A DNA stretch of 64,000 bases, from assembly GCF_026212465.1 (NCBI RefSeq), contig NC_080062.1, positions 5,310,365-5,374,364 on the forward strand, given 5' to 3'. The stretch comes from Amaranthus tricolor. Its lineage: Eukaryota > Streptophyta > Magnoliopsida > Caryophyllales > Amaranthaceae. Positions 11,771 through 24,153 of this stretch are shown here, one piece after another. Under the pieces are notes generated by a model, which saw only the letters and a list, made by a program, of their open reading frames with translations, made no database searches and was not told the DNA's origin. Made by a program: the position numbers and the translations under genes. Positions within the stretch are counted from its first letter, which is position 1, and every line of letters begins with the position of its first letter.

Positions 11771-12314
11771 CGGCCCGTTTGGTACATAGTATTAAAGGGC
11801 GGTAATAGTAATAAAGGTAAGTAATAAAAAATTTGGTTGTTTGGATGCCTTCAATGGTAATAAAATAAGGTAATGAAATTACCAAAAAGGGCTATTTTTA
11901 TTACCATCAAACAACCTGGTATTAGGCTGTAATGGTAATAAAGTATTACTGTGGTAATAAAATAAGGTAATGTTGTTTCGAGCTGAAGAAAAAAAATAAT
12001 GAAGAAAAAAAAGGTAATGTATGTAAGTATCCAAAAAAATATTATTATTAAAAAAAGAATCATTAGATAGAATAATTTACATACAATAATGCTTTTAGAT
12101 ACAAATATACAATAATGAAACTAAGAGTCATTACCATTTTTTATTACTAACAACCAAATGCAATCAATGGAATATTATCTTCCATTACCATTCTTTAGTC
12201 ATACACACCAAACAAAAGAATCTTCATTACCAATTCTCATATCCATTCCTTCATTACTATTGTCATTATAACATTTCATTCCCATTACTTTATTACCATC
12301 AACCAAACGGACCG
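11771..12314. mobile_element. PIF/Harbinger (Tourist-like) MITE, copy 2 (inverted relative to copy 1)
   Basis: 544 bp with CGGCCCGTTTGGT at the left and ACCAAACGGACCG at the right, flanked by the duplication TTA (11768-11770 and 12315-12317). TTA is the canonical PIF/Harbinger target. The sequence is the reverse complement of the element at 31-578, including the shared spurious open frame (here 11851-12063, minus). Two close copies 11 kb apart in opposite orientation indicate a family with recent activity. Confidence 0.92.
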
Positions 12315-15117
12315 TTAGTAGTCTTGATCAAATTTAATGTCTTAAGCCTATTGGAGGAAAATTTATTTAGGGTTAATAAAAAAGATGATTATTATTGGAA
12401 AGTTGATAAAAATTGAGATTATTATAAATAAGTTTTCTTGTGAAATTGCCTAATCAAACATGTTATGATGTTAAAAGTGGAGATATTGAAAATTATTCCT
12501 TACGCATACACGAATTCCAACTTTGTTCGAAGATGGTTTTCCAATTGTATAATTATAACAATGTCATCTTTTTATGTTTTTGGTTTTGCAAACTTAATTT
12601 AAGTAAATTTATTGAAATATGATTTGTGGTATGCTTTAAAATTGACAATTGTAATAAATTTTTAGAGATATATCGATTTGATTTCAACAAATATGCTTAT
12701 TTTGCAATCTAAACATATATAGTTTAGATTCTTTTTAAAATCTCTTTATGATTAGGATAATTTGTTTGGTATGCCAAAAATGACAATGTATCATCCATAA
12801 AACTAGCAAGAATATTCTACAATTTAAACCATGAAACCTTAGATGTGGTTTTGTATTATTCTTATAGAGATATGTTGATATTTTTAACAATTCTATATTA
12901 AAACCGATAATAATTTTAGTGGTTTTATTGGTATTTTTTCCAACAAAAACTTAATCCTACATGAATGGTATTAGAAAATTTTTGTTGACTAAAGTTCTAA
13001 AACTAAATTTTACAAATTTTTTCAACTCATCAAAAATTATAAATTAATCTAGTAATTAAAATTTTTTTTAACATATTGCTATAATAAATATTATTATCAG
13101 TCGTAAATTTAAAAAAATGAAAGGGTACAATTTTAATTTCTTTTATATCATTACCAATTGGTAAGTTTTCTTTTTGACAATTTGCACAAAGAATATTAAT
13201 TCAAAACATGTCCATATTGTAACTAAAATAATATTAACACTATTAGCTACTTGTATCATTTTTTTTTTTAGATTTGTCAATTGTACATATCCTACTAGTT
13301 GATGGTGGTTGTTTGAAATTTGTGCGAACCTTCTAGCTTTGAATTGTAGAGGTAGAAATGCTAAGAAAAATGACATTTAAAAATTAATCATAGAAAGTAA
13401 AAACGCAAATTGCATGAAAAGTAGAAAGTAAGGATGATAAAATGGGTAACCCGATTTAAGTATATGTCTTTCTTTATTCGTATCCATCTAAGATTTGAAT
13501 ACCCGTCACCTATTCAGTGCTTACAATGGGTAATATTTAAAGATTTATATCGATTCAATGACAACTAAAAATATACTCATATTTATTTGTAACTATGCAT
13601 ATGAAATGCAAAATTCATAAAAATTTAATAGACATAATGTTGAATGCTATGTGTAGTAAGAAAATAGGCAATTATTCAGTCAAAAATTATTTTTGGTAAG
13701 AGATTATATATGCAAGTAGCAAGGACATTGCACCAACTACCACCCAAAAAGATTGAATGGAATTTTATATGAGTCGGTGTTACCGTGAAACGTGCTTTAT
13801 ATATGGATTACATAGTCTAGCATTTGAACTTATTGTTTTATGATTGTCTCACCGAGAGACAGTCTCTCACAAGAGTCAGGTGATGAATAGTAAGCACGGT
13901 TTTGAATTTGCACTAAGCTAGGATTATGTCTATTTGACAAAGATAAGTATCCAACCATCGTTAAATAAGGTTTCATATCGAAACAAAGATGAAGTGTATT
14001 TAGTACTTTTAATGTTAATTTGCATCATTTTTTATTTTTATTTGTCCTATTGATTTTGTATTTTTTTTTATTTTGACAATGATTTCATTCTATTTTTAAA
14101 ATTTTATTCAGATTTATATTCACTTTTCACTTATTTTTTATCTTATTTTTCGAACAATTTTTCTTTTCACTAAATTTTTTTTTTTTTTTTTTGCACTTAT
14201 GCAAAATGAGAGTGAGTAGTTCTTATGAGGTGATGGAGTGCCGATGGCTTGATTTTTATAGGTGTTGTTTAGCTATTTGTCCATTAATTGACATTTGACA
14301 CCTACAAAACACACCTTAAAGGCAAGTGAGATGGTTATCCAGGTTGAATAAAATGTTATACAAATTCTTATTTAAAATAGTCTTATAGTGATATAATCTT
14401 AGTAAATCAGGTTAAATAACCCAACTAAATTAATTTAAATATTTATTTTCATACTTAAAATATTTAATTATAATTGTTTAATATTTAATATGTCATTTTA
14501 GATATTAAAATTAACATTTTACTTAAATTGTTTAAAAGATTTACTTTGAGTTTGTTTCATTGTGAGACGATTATATTTGTTCCAAATATTTAAGCATAGA
14601 CCATTTTGAAAGCGTGCAGGTAGCCAACAACCCCTGTGTTTAGGTTGAGCTTCCCACTTGTAATGATGTAAGATCAAAGATACCAGCATTGGCTTGGTAT
14701 TAAGTCGCTTATTAGAGTAGGAACATTGTAATAAAGATATTTTTGAACAACTTTGGTGTGCGACCATCTTACTGAGATGAATTTATAAACAATTAAAGTG
14801 GTTTAAGTATCAAAGAGGATGACTAAATTAATTTTGTAGGACTAGCTAATCTAACATACTGTCTTATAGTGAGACAATTTTTATTTAGAATTTATAATTT
14901 TTTTTTAAAATGTGTTAATTTGTTGAAAGAATAAGAAAGAAAATTCAAACGGTGTGAATTTAAATTAAAAGAGAAAAAATATATATAATTGAGAATTAAA
15001 GAAACTAATAACAATGATTACAAATATAGAAATATGTTAGATTGATTGGAATAAATAAAAAATGGAATATATAGCAAATTTATCAAACACAAAATACATA
15101 TTAAAACTCAAATTTGG
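12315..15117. other. Gene-poor A+T-rich DNA
   Basis: Nothing coding is supported. A fragment with TTGTCTCACCGAGAGACAGTCTC lies near 13845. The 82-codon minus frame at 14519-14767 is the best open stretch but has no recognisable domain. Possibly decayed transposon sequence. Confidence 0.45.
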
Positions 15118-15350
15118 TGGTCTAAATTTTACAATAACAAATTCTTGTTAGAGACCATCTTTAATTAAGCCGGTTCATTACATATTTTTAAAATATTGTA
15201 AATAGGCATTAAAAAAAGTGTAAGTACACATTTAAGATATTAAAATTAGTCATTAAGGATACGGTAAATAAATATTAAGGATAAGGTAAGTAGGCATTAA
15301 GAATATAATAAGTAGGTATTAATTTTTAATGGGATGAGCTTGAAATGCGA
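15118..15350 (-). mobile_element. MITE with repeated ATTAAGAATATTRTAAGTAGGC units (minus orientation)
   Basis: Inverted relative of the elements at 41430-41680 and 55427-55690. It holds a series of words such as TAAGTAGGCATTAAGAATAT and GTAAATAGGCATTAA, and a degraded AGAGACCATC end. Non-coding; lies in the 3' flank of the CLASSY gene. Confidence 0.6.
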
Positions 15351-15889
15351 AACCGAACAAACTAGCTATTTTACAATAAGCTCAAGACCTCCAAGAAATC
15401 CTACATACTTTAACTTACACTTCTATTAATTGGCAACATAGTTTAATCAACTAGTACTTGAGCATTAGATAACTTTTTTTTTTTTGTCTTTTAAGCTAAT
15501 GAAAATAAGAAATTCCGCATAATCAAATATACATACCCGACAAATTTAAATAAGTTTAGATAAGCGCTAATAAGTTCATATAAGGCCTAATCGAGCTTAA
15601 TACGCGATGCAAATCAAACGGTTTCAAACCATCACAGGAATGGAAATTGGAAGATGAAAATACAGAATTTGCATCTAAATAGTTGATTTGAATCATATTT
15701 TACATACCGACTTGATCAAATGTCACCACTGACTGACGATCATCGTCCTAGATTTATTCCATGACTCTGCTCAAAGTATAGCAAACTCGCATCAAAACCG
15801 AATCATGCAATGAGTAGCAATTCAAGCAAGAGGGAACCAATAAGAGGGTTCTTACATTGTACAAGTTGTTCGGAAAGGTGTGCTCGCAC

Positions 15890-18800
15890 TTATTCCTCAT
15901 TGATCACCTTCAGAGGGTTCTCATAAGACGTCTTTTCATTCTTCATGATCATATGGAAAGACTTAGCATGATCTTCCTCGACAATCTCTCTTAACAAAGC
16001 ATCTTCGATCTTCTCCGCTTGCCATTTCGAAGGATCATCCACGTGTTCTTCACTAAATATCATACAAGACACCCATTCTTTCCATGTTGTTCTACCATGC
16101 TTATCTTCTTCTAATGTACCACTAACCAAAAGTTGGTAAACATAAACGATTTTCTCCTGGCCAGGCCTGAAAGCTCGAGCAATGGCCTGCTTTTGCTTCG
16201 AGGGGTTCCATTCAGAGTCCAACAAGACCACCCTAGAAGCAGCTGTCAATGTAATACCTTCGGCACAAGCATTGATGGATGCGAGTAGTACCTTTGACTC
16301 CCCTCCACGTTCCTCAAATTTATCCATTACCCGTCCTCTCTCAAAAAGCTCGAGATCCCCTTGAAGGACGAGAACCTCATGGCCTTTTCTCCACCCATAT
16401 ATTCTCTCGAAAAGTTCAACGAAGAGGTTTATTGGTGCAATGTTGTGGCAAAAGATCAATACCTTTTCTCTCCTAATGATAGACCGTTGAACGAGACCAA
16501 GGACGAATTTCACTTTTGACCCTTTTGTGGGGTCATGCCTGAAAACATCAAGACTCTGAAGCTCCTCTGCGCTAAGGAACTTGTTAGCACAAACAGCAGA
16601 TCTAATCAACCAAGGATGGATGGATCCAAGGGTGATCATAAGCTCGAGCTCCAAAGGAAATCCCCGAGCAACACTCATGTGTTTGTGAAGCCTCACAAGA
16701 AGTTCATGCTGCAAAGGAGTTGGCTTCATCATAAGGGTATAACTTTGAAGGCCTGGCAAGTTCTCTGAGCCTCCACCTTCATATACATCAATAAACTTAT
16801 TCGTCAAGTTCTTCAACATGATTAGGCCATCGGTTCTCTCTTCTACTTCGTTCGAGTCTATTTTTCTAGCAATGATGTCCATGAATACCTTCCTTGCTCG
16901 GTTTTCTATGGAAGTCCTCGTCTTATTCTGTCCCTTTATTTTCTTCTTGTATTTTGGGTCTAAAACTCGAAGCACCTCATTAACAAACTTCGGCCTAGCC
17001 AAGCAAAGGGTGTTAAAATACTCACCAAAATTGTTCTGAAACAAAGTTCCGGAAAGCAAAATCCTGAATTCTGTCTCAACTCTCATCAACGCTTTCCTCA
17101 GCCTAGACTTTGTACTTCTCGGGTTGTGCCCTTCATCGAGTATCAAGATTCCTGGACTTTCCCTTAGAATTTGACCCATATACCTACGATGAGCATACTT
17201 CGAGTCCTCTCGCATGAGCGACAAAAAGGAGGTGTAACCCATAAGAAGAACGCTAGGATGAGCATGCCACTTCTGTATCTTCTCCAAACAATCAAGTACG
17301 TGCATGATATCACCGTTTGGAACAACAGCTGATGAGGAAGTTCCAACCTTCTGCATGTAGATTCGATCCCTATAAGTTCTTCTGCCATGGATTTGGTACA
17401 CTGGGACAGGAAATTCCCACTTTATAATTTCCTTGTACCATGTATATAGTGTTGTTTTTGGAGCAAGAACTAAAGGTCTCTTTCCCGGGAACAGCTTTAA
17501 GTAACTTACAAGGAATGCGATGATAAGAAATGTTTTCCCAGCACCAGGAGTATGCGAAATCACACAACCTCCCACTTTCTTCCCTGATGGTTCCATTTCC
17601 GAAGGTATTAAAGACCCGGCAAGATTGGTCCAAAGGAACTCGAATGCCTTCTTTTGATGTTCATGTAATTTATTCCTTATACTTGGAATAAGAGTCCAGA
17701 CAATATCATTTGATTCAGACACAAGAGTGTCATATGAAGCAGGATTATAGACAAGATCCGCACATGCCTCATCTAGCAGCTTATGCTCTGTATCATCCTT
17801 TTCAGCCTGGTCATTTCTTTCTTGTTTTTTGGTAAATCCGGATTGTCGCATCTGAGCACCATGAAAAATTAATATTAGAGAGAAAAAAAGAAGAAAAACC
17901 AGAATATAGAATATACTTCATCCACACACAATTAAAGTCAAATTGTTTCAAGTGAGGCTAAGTTCAAACCTCTAAGCATCTTCTAATATAACGGGGGTGT
18001 TTAGCAAATGAATTTTTTCTTGACTTTTTGGTTAGCGTTTGACTTTTTAGTTGGTTAAGTGGTTGGTTGGCTTATCAGCCAATACTTCCAGCTGCTCAAA
18101 GCTCGAGCCAACAACTACACAACTACAGCTAACACCATTTGCCAAACAGATCCTTAATATCTCAAGTCTAGGAATATGACAGATTTATCAGTATTCCATA
18201 GGTGACATGAGTATTATTTCCGTCTGAATAGACTAATCAGAGCATAATTTAATTATGCAATTTTGAGATGTCATGTAGAAGTTCAAAATGGGATACTAAA
18301 AAATACTATTTGGGATACTAAAAAATACAATTTACTTACAAAAGGTGGCGTGACATCCCTAATTTCTGTTAGTACATATCCACACAATTGACATAGAACC
18401 CCGATTTCATCATCTATGGTGTATACATGCTGACAAGATCCATCATTTTTGAAGAAATTTTCTGCTTGTTCATCGGTCTTTGGATTCTGCACCAGATATT
18501 CACAAAAGCTAAATTTTTTTACACAGATTTGCCTTAGGCTTGTTGTATGGCTGGCGAAGCGACAAACGATGAACCATATTTCAAAAGAAAGAATAGCATC
18601 AAATTAAACATTGGTTACCTTCTCTTCATAATATGCTGAAGCTAAACAAAGTTCCATTTCTCTGAACAGCATTTCGGATTCTGATTCTTCTTCCTCTTCG
18701 GGAGGAGGAGCTTCATCAGCAACTTTCTTTTCATACATAGATGACGCTCCTTGAAGGTTTTTCCATGCATCAGTAGGAATTGGCTGTTTGTTCTCAATGG

Positions 18801-21800
18801 TCAACTGTATGTTCTTCATGTAGGTTGATATAAGGTCCTTGTACGCAGAAATATCCAATGTTTTCTTCTTTCTTGATGGATCTTCCGAGTACTTATCACT
18901 CCTAGACGAAGAAGCAAACACAGGGCGATGCTTTTTCTTAGGATACTGTCGAAAGTTTGACTTCTTTCCTCCGTATATTGGTCCATCATAATAATCATCC
19001 AGCTCTGAATTCTTCTTCGTGTATGATGACGATGCTAATCTTGATGTCATTATTGCTTCTCTACGCTGTCTAAATCTTTTAGTATAGAACTTCAAGGGGA
19101 CGTTATCATCATCGATATCAAGAGGATTTAAACGGATCTCATTAAGGAGATGACTTTTTTCTCGAGGCATTTTATTGCCTTCTTTCTTAAACGAAATAAT
19201 AGCAAGTTGGTTATGCTTACTCTCTTTCTGTACATTTTTCCCCTTGCTATCTTTCACTCTTTTGACATATTTTCGCTTTTTTCGACCTTCTCCGTTCTTA
19301 CCCTCTCCTTCACTTTGAGCATCTCTAATCATAAGATTCTCATCTTTTGCCTCAGCTCCAGTAAGCGAAAAAGGATAAGTTCCCCCTGGCCCGGAATATA
19401 ACTCAATAGCGCCTTCATAATTCTCTTGGGGTTCTTCTACAACAGCTTTACTGGTATCCTCTTCATTTACGACTACAATGGCCAAATCGTCCTGATTCCA
19501 AAACTTATACCCTATTCTGAGTGCAGTAATATCTGTCGCCTCAAGACCAATCTCACCCAAGTATCTCTCAGGCTGTACAAGCCTACGTTTTGATCTCCTT
19601 ACTTCTGTTAGCTCATAGCTTGCAAGTGTGTTCTCCTCCTCAAGCTCTTCGGCAAGTGGCACTGCATTATTTTCCTCCGGAACAAACGGAAAAACAGATG
19701 AAAATGTGATTTCTCCTTCTGTCCTGAAATTTACACCTCTTAGATTGACAGCGGTCGAGTAACTACTAGAACTCATGTCCAATATTTGGTAGACTAACTT
19801 CCTTTGTATTGATCTTACATCAAATACAGTTTGTTTTTGAACTGATGCAACAATAAGCCAAGAGATATCAGCAGCGAACTTCGATAGAAATAATTTAGTC
19901 CTTGACACTGTAGTACAGTCTTCTGAGAAAGGCCACCTATAATGAGTATTTTCCGAAGGCTTTTGTTCGAGTACTTGAAATATTGATATTTGATTAATCC
20001 CGACAATTTCAACCTCTTTGCATAACGTTCTTCTGTTAGTTCCAGCATGGTCACTGAATTGGTAGAATTTGATGTAAAACTTGCAGTTACATTCAGATTC
20101 ATGTGGTGACCTCTTGATTGATGTTATTCTAGCATCAAACCATCCCTGTAAAGGTAAGAGCGTAAGTAAACAATGTTATCAGATGGAAGTTTCAACAAGA
20201 GATCAAATCAGTACATATAAGTCTACCCAACTCTAATCTGGGCAAATGCACACACCCACATAAAAGAACAAAAAATTAGAAATATACTGGTACAGATATT
20301 CAATTTAGTACATATTGTCCTGTTAATAAGTGTGTCAAAGAATTACAAAGAACGGTACACAATATTAGCGGGTTCACTTGGAATGTGTTGGTAACATTCA
20401 TGAATAGAAGGCAGATCTATCTAATTAGGCTTGAGGATTTCAGAACACGTCTCCATGATACTCACTCGGAAGTTTAGACCACATTGTTAAAACCATAAAG
20501 GTGTCTTGATACTTCCTTGGTTAAAATCCAGGAAAGAATGCCCAACTGTCCAGAGAAAACAGAATAATTACATGCTTGCTGAAGAAACTTACAGCTAGTT
20601 AGTGGGTGGGAAATGGCACTATTGGTTACGAAGATACACGTAATTTGTATAGGATGTCTTGTGCCAAAATGTTTAAATTACACATGGATTTATATTAACA
20701 ACAAAATCAAAACCTTAAGCTGATGGTTAGGCCTCACAATATGTCATATACTATCACACCCCCTCACACGAGAGCCGTTTGGGATATTGATGCAGTACAA
20801 GGCTACGTCATACCCCTGCTAATATGACCACTTGAAAAGAGGGGCAAGTGAGATTTGAACTTGTGTCCTGGGCTTTTGATACCATGTCAATGTACTTACT
20901 CAATTAAAAGGTTAAGCTAATAGTTGAGGCCCCAATGTACGTTATATACTCTACCAAATCACCACCAGAAACCACTTACTGTCGGCTATACAACTGGTTG
21001 TAACTTGTAAGCAGTGTACCAAAAAAGATACACCAACTACAACAAACCCGGACGAATGAGATGATACAACATGTAAATAAAGGTAAAACAACTCAACTAC
21101 CAATATAGTGCTAGAGAATGCATACTGTAAGAGATTCTTCAGATGATTCTTCGGATGTTGAAAATACAGAAACATCAGCACCAGGTCTTAATACACAGAT
21201 GCAATCAATCATAGTTGCTCGTCTAGGCCGTAGCCTTAGAGTAGAGAGAAAATTCTTCTCCTCGAATAAATATCCAAGGTCCAAGACGTTAAACGTTACA
21301 TTGCCGGAGCCGATTCTTAATCGTTCCACAGTTTTCCACAAGCCTTGATGATATATCTCAAAGGCTGCAAAATTAGCAGAGTTAAGTATAAAATCAAAAC
21401 TCGTAAATGAAAATGAATTTCGATATTAACTATTTGGTGTAAATGAATTTCGCACCACAAATTAGATTCTTGAGAAAGACTACATCAATCAAAAATGAGC
21501 ACATAAGAATCAGTAAAATATGTTCGTCTTAACAAAAATGAGGTGACGCACTAAGCCTAAGTCGTGGTTCCATTTTAGGCCTTCCTAAAACAATAGGCCA
21601 TTGTTCATAATTACTACTTAAAAGTTTAAACTTGTCCCCCATATTACCTTTGATGTATCATTCTCAAGAAATTCTTGAGAAAGACTACATTAATCAGGTA
21701 GAGATGCCATACTCTGTAGTAGAATCGCAATCAACGGTAATTGATTGTTTATACATTGACATAGAGAACATACGACTACAGAAAACTGACCGCCGTGCAA

Positions 21801-21909
21801 CAAGATGAACTTCAGCATGAATACAATCCGAGATAAAAAGCAAAAAGCATTATTTCTTACGATGATCATCAAAAGGATGTAAAGCTTCATGAAGACCCCT
21901 TTTCCTCAT
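15890..21909 (-). CDS. CLSY1/2-like: CLASSY1/2-type SNF2 chromatin remodeler (RdDM, Pol IV recruitment), five exons
   Basis: CLASSY proteins are plant-specific SNF2 ATPases that recruit RNA polymerase IV to chromatin for 24-nt siRNA production and DNA methylation. Exons read: 21861-21909, 21126-21364, 18619-20145, 18340-18486, 15890-17851. All junctions are GT/AG and keep frame, giving 3924 nt or 1307 aa, close to Arabidopsis CLSY1 (about 1256 aa). Exon 1 encodes MRKRGLHEALHPFDDH; exon 2 carries RLRPRRATMIDCICVLRPG; exon 3 carries RRSKRRLVQPERYLG and ends EMELCLASAYYEEK; exon 4 has the Cys/His cluster (CQHVY, CQLCGYV). Exon 5 holds the ATPase: Walker A GAGKT (757-761), motif II DEGH (893-896, DEGHNPRSTKS), SGTLFQNNF (about 921), motif VI QAIARAFRPGQ (1209-1219), and the family C-terminus SFHMIMKNEK. 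All ATPase motifs appear intact. Intron 2 contains a TRIM. Start chosen because MRKR...HPFD matches the family N-terminus. CLSY1/2 group clear; which one is not. Confidence 0.95.
20695..20955 (-). mobile_element. TRIM-like miniature LTR retrotransposon, copy 2, in intron 2 of CLASSY
   Basis: Direct repeats containing TTAAGCTGATGGTTAGGCC and TTAAGCTAATAGTTGAGGCC flank an internal part with CCCCCTCACACGAGAGCC. On the minus strand the repeat ends TTGACA and is followed by TGGTATCAAAAGCCC, a primer-binding site of the initiator-tRNA-Met type. This fixes the orientation as minus, the same as the host gene. The left repeat is more degraded than the right. Same family as 5229-5506. Confidence 0.75.
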
Positions 21910-22320
21910 TGTATCTACACGATGAGCTTGACCTGCAAATGTTGTCCTGAAATTGAAGAAAGAAACGCTAAAACCTCTTTAAATACAGAATATCATTTGA
22001 TTGACAGTAATCTGCTCATTGAATTGAAGAACATGCTGAATTTAAGTGTTCTTGAACCACTAACATCGGGAAATAGGATCACGAATACAAACGAGAAACT
22101 CAATTGTCACATACAAATTCAATTATTACTATACAAATTCAATTAGTGAGAATTTTGATCACGATTGTTACATACAAATTCAACCATTATCGCTGATTGA
22201 TTTGTTCTTGCAATGATTTCAGTAAAGGTAACAAAGAAAACAAAATAGAAGAGATGAAGAAGATACTTTTATTCTGATATCATAATATAATATGAATTGC
22301 AAGGGAACTTTGCAGCGCGA
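21910..22320 (-). other. Probable 5'UTR of the CLASSY gene, likely with an intron
   Basis: On the minus strand the region downstream of the TATA box has leader-like TCTTCTTCATCTCTTCTATT (near 22250) and, just before the start codon, TTTGCAG followed by GTCAAGCTCATCGTG, a good 3' splice site 23 bases upstream of the ATG. A matching donor may be TTTGTATGTAACAATC near 22170, but several candidates exist. Confidence 0.5.
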
Positions 22321-22347
22321 GTGCCCTAAATGATCTAGCATTTCCTA

Positions 22348-22354
22348 TATTTAT

Positions 22355-22355
<1 letters not shown>
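22348..22355 (-). promoter_or_regulatory. TATA box of the CLASSY gene
   Basis: Minus-strand TATAAATA followed by TAGG, about 440 bp upstream of the CLASSY ATG. It predicts transcription starting near 22320, just ahead of leader-like sequence. It lies next to a (TA)n microsatellite, so alternative TATA-like sites are present. Confidence 0.5.

Positions 22356-22371
<16 letters not shown>

Positions 22372-22422
<51 letters not shown>
22372..22422. repeat. (TA)n microsatellite
   Basis: About 25 uninterrupted TA units starting some 16 bp upstream (minus strand) of the CLASSY TATA box. Likely polymorphic in length. Confidence 0.98.
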
Positions 22423-22424
<2 letters not shown>

Positions 22425-23041
22425 ACTATTTGTGAGTGACCGTCTCTCAAAAATACGACTTCAAAATAAAAAGTCTATATTCTTATTTTCTCTTTAATTT
22501 ATTTTAATTGGACTATTTAGTCATAAAGACCGTCTCTCACAACACTTTGTGATATATACAAAGGTAGCTAACTACAATTACCCATTTACCCAAACTGCCC
22601 AATTTTACTGATTTGCCCTTACTGTTGTTGTTCATTGTCTTTCTTCTATCCTAAATTCTTGTATGAGACGATCTTACCTTGAGACGCACCTCATACATGA
22701 GTTAACTAGCCCATCACATACATATTATGTGAATATATACACGTTGTTTGAGGTCATATCAGATGAATCTTACATGAAGGTCGTAAATCCAACTTGTATG
22801 ACACGACCCCTATTCTTTCGAGTACCATAAATGGTTCATAGTCCCTTCGCCCTCTTTTCTTGATAGATTCTTTCTGGTAACCGTCTTATGTTAGAGCCGA
22901 CAGTTGGGCTGCTACTGTTTATAGAGGATGTTTGTTGGCCAAGGGAATTTGGAAGCTTTTGTATAATACAAGAAGAGGATATAAAGGGTTGGTTAGGCTG
23001 GTTTCTGGAAAATGCAGAACGGTGAGTGGTTATATTTGAGT
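22423..23041. other. Upstream flank of CLASSY with MITE fragments
   Basis: 22430-22560 is bounded by GTGAGTGACCGTCTCTCAAA and GACCGTCTCTCACAACAC, the ends of a short MITE of the GTCTCTCA family. The rest has no gene; 22836-23096 has an 86-codon minus frame that overlaps an LTR-like repeat and is not called. Confidence 0.5.
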
Positions 23042-23389
23042 TTGATATGGGACGAAGTCCTATAACCTTGTAAAGTTGTAATGGTCTCAGATCCATTCCA
23101 TTGCATCTTGTTGGTCATGACTGGTTACATGCCACTACTCCGAGGGGATTCTCGTTGGTCATTGCTACGTTGGTCACGACTGGGTTAAATAGGTCACCAC
23201 TCTGTATGCCACCACTCTGAACCGTCTCTGATACCATTGTTATAGAATGAACAAGAGAACTCACTCAAAAGACTAGCCTGGTAGGTGAGAGAGTCCATTT
23301 ACGCTATAAACCCCACATTAGTTGTCCATACTACTGATATGGGACAAAGTCCTATAACCTTGTAATAGACTGAAATCCATTCCATTACA
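23042..23389 (-). mobile_element. Truncated TRIM-like LTR element
   Basis: On the minus strand a 152 bp LTR-like unit (23238-23389) starts TGTAATGGAATGG and ends CTATAACA. One base later comes TGGTATCAGAGACGG (23222-23236), an initiator-tRNA-Met type primer-binding site. After about 130 bp of internal DNA a second unit starts TGCAATGGAATGGATC and matches the first for about 60 bp (23042-23104), then diverges. So this is a miniature LTR element whose 3' LTR is truncated or rearranged. No coding capacity. Confidence 0.65.
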
Positions 23390-23904
23390 TACTGCAATCA
23401 TGGAAGCATTTTCCAAATAAGTACCAAGTCAAAAAAGTTCCATCAAAGCATAGAAAAAGCCTGATGGAAGAAAACTGCCACAAATTAAGGAGCCAAATTA
23501 AAGTCAAAAGTCACCACTAGAAGCATAATAGTGGTTGGATGTAATGCATAGAATAAATAACAACAAAGAACTCAAGCCTAAAGTGATTCAATACTCTCAA
23601 TGTGATACAAGCAACCATCATATCCAATAATACTTAGGATCGAATATCATCTACATGATCATTGATCTCCCCCAATAACTCCTCATGATCCTCCTCCTAA
23701 AGGTAATTTATCAAAAACAAATAGAAAATAAAATTTCTAACATAGTTATGACCCATAAGTTATGATCACATAGAATCCAATTTGGAAGAGAATCCAACTC
23801 TTATCACAAGGATAACAAAACACTTACACCTATGAAGCAACCGTCTTTAATGATATGATTCTCAAATTTTGTTTTTATATCTCAATTAGAACTTTGAATT
23901 TTAG
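23390..23904. other. Intergenic DNA
   Basis: No gene or bounded repeat recognised. Slightly less A+T-rich than its surroundings. Confidence 0.45.
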
Positions 23905-24153
23905 TAGTTCCTCCTATTCATTTTAATAGTCCCATTTGAGCACATTTGTCAATGCATTAGTTTTATCATTAATTAGTGATATATGGTAAAAATTGTAAAA
24001 AGTTGATATTAATAATTTTTGTATTAAAATGAATAGAATAAGATCTCCCTTTGACTATGTTATAACTTATAAATTAAAAATAAAATACAAATTAATATTG
24101 ATAGATGAACAATATTAAAAGTTAAATGAGACTAATAGCTTGAATTGGAGGTA
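23905..24153. mobile_element. Stowaway-like MITE
   Basis: Begins GTTCCTCCTATTCATTTTA and ends GCTTGAATTGGAGGTAA beside TA dinucleotides. Interior motifs (TTGACTATGTTATAACTTAT, AAATGAATAGAATAAGATC) match the family in inverted orientation. Confidence 0.65.

Noticed and set aside
14519..14767. 82-codon minus frame, possible pseudogene piece
   Set aside because: No family could be recognised on either strand and codon use is not convincing.
21118..21348. 76-codon plus frame
   Set aside because: Antisense shadow of CLASSY exon 2, which carries the conserved family motif on the minus strand.
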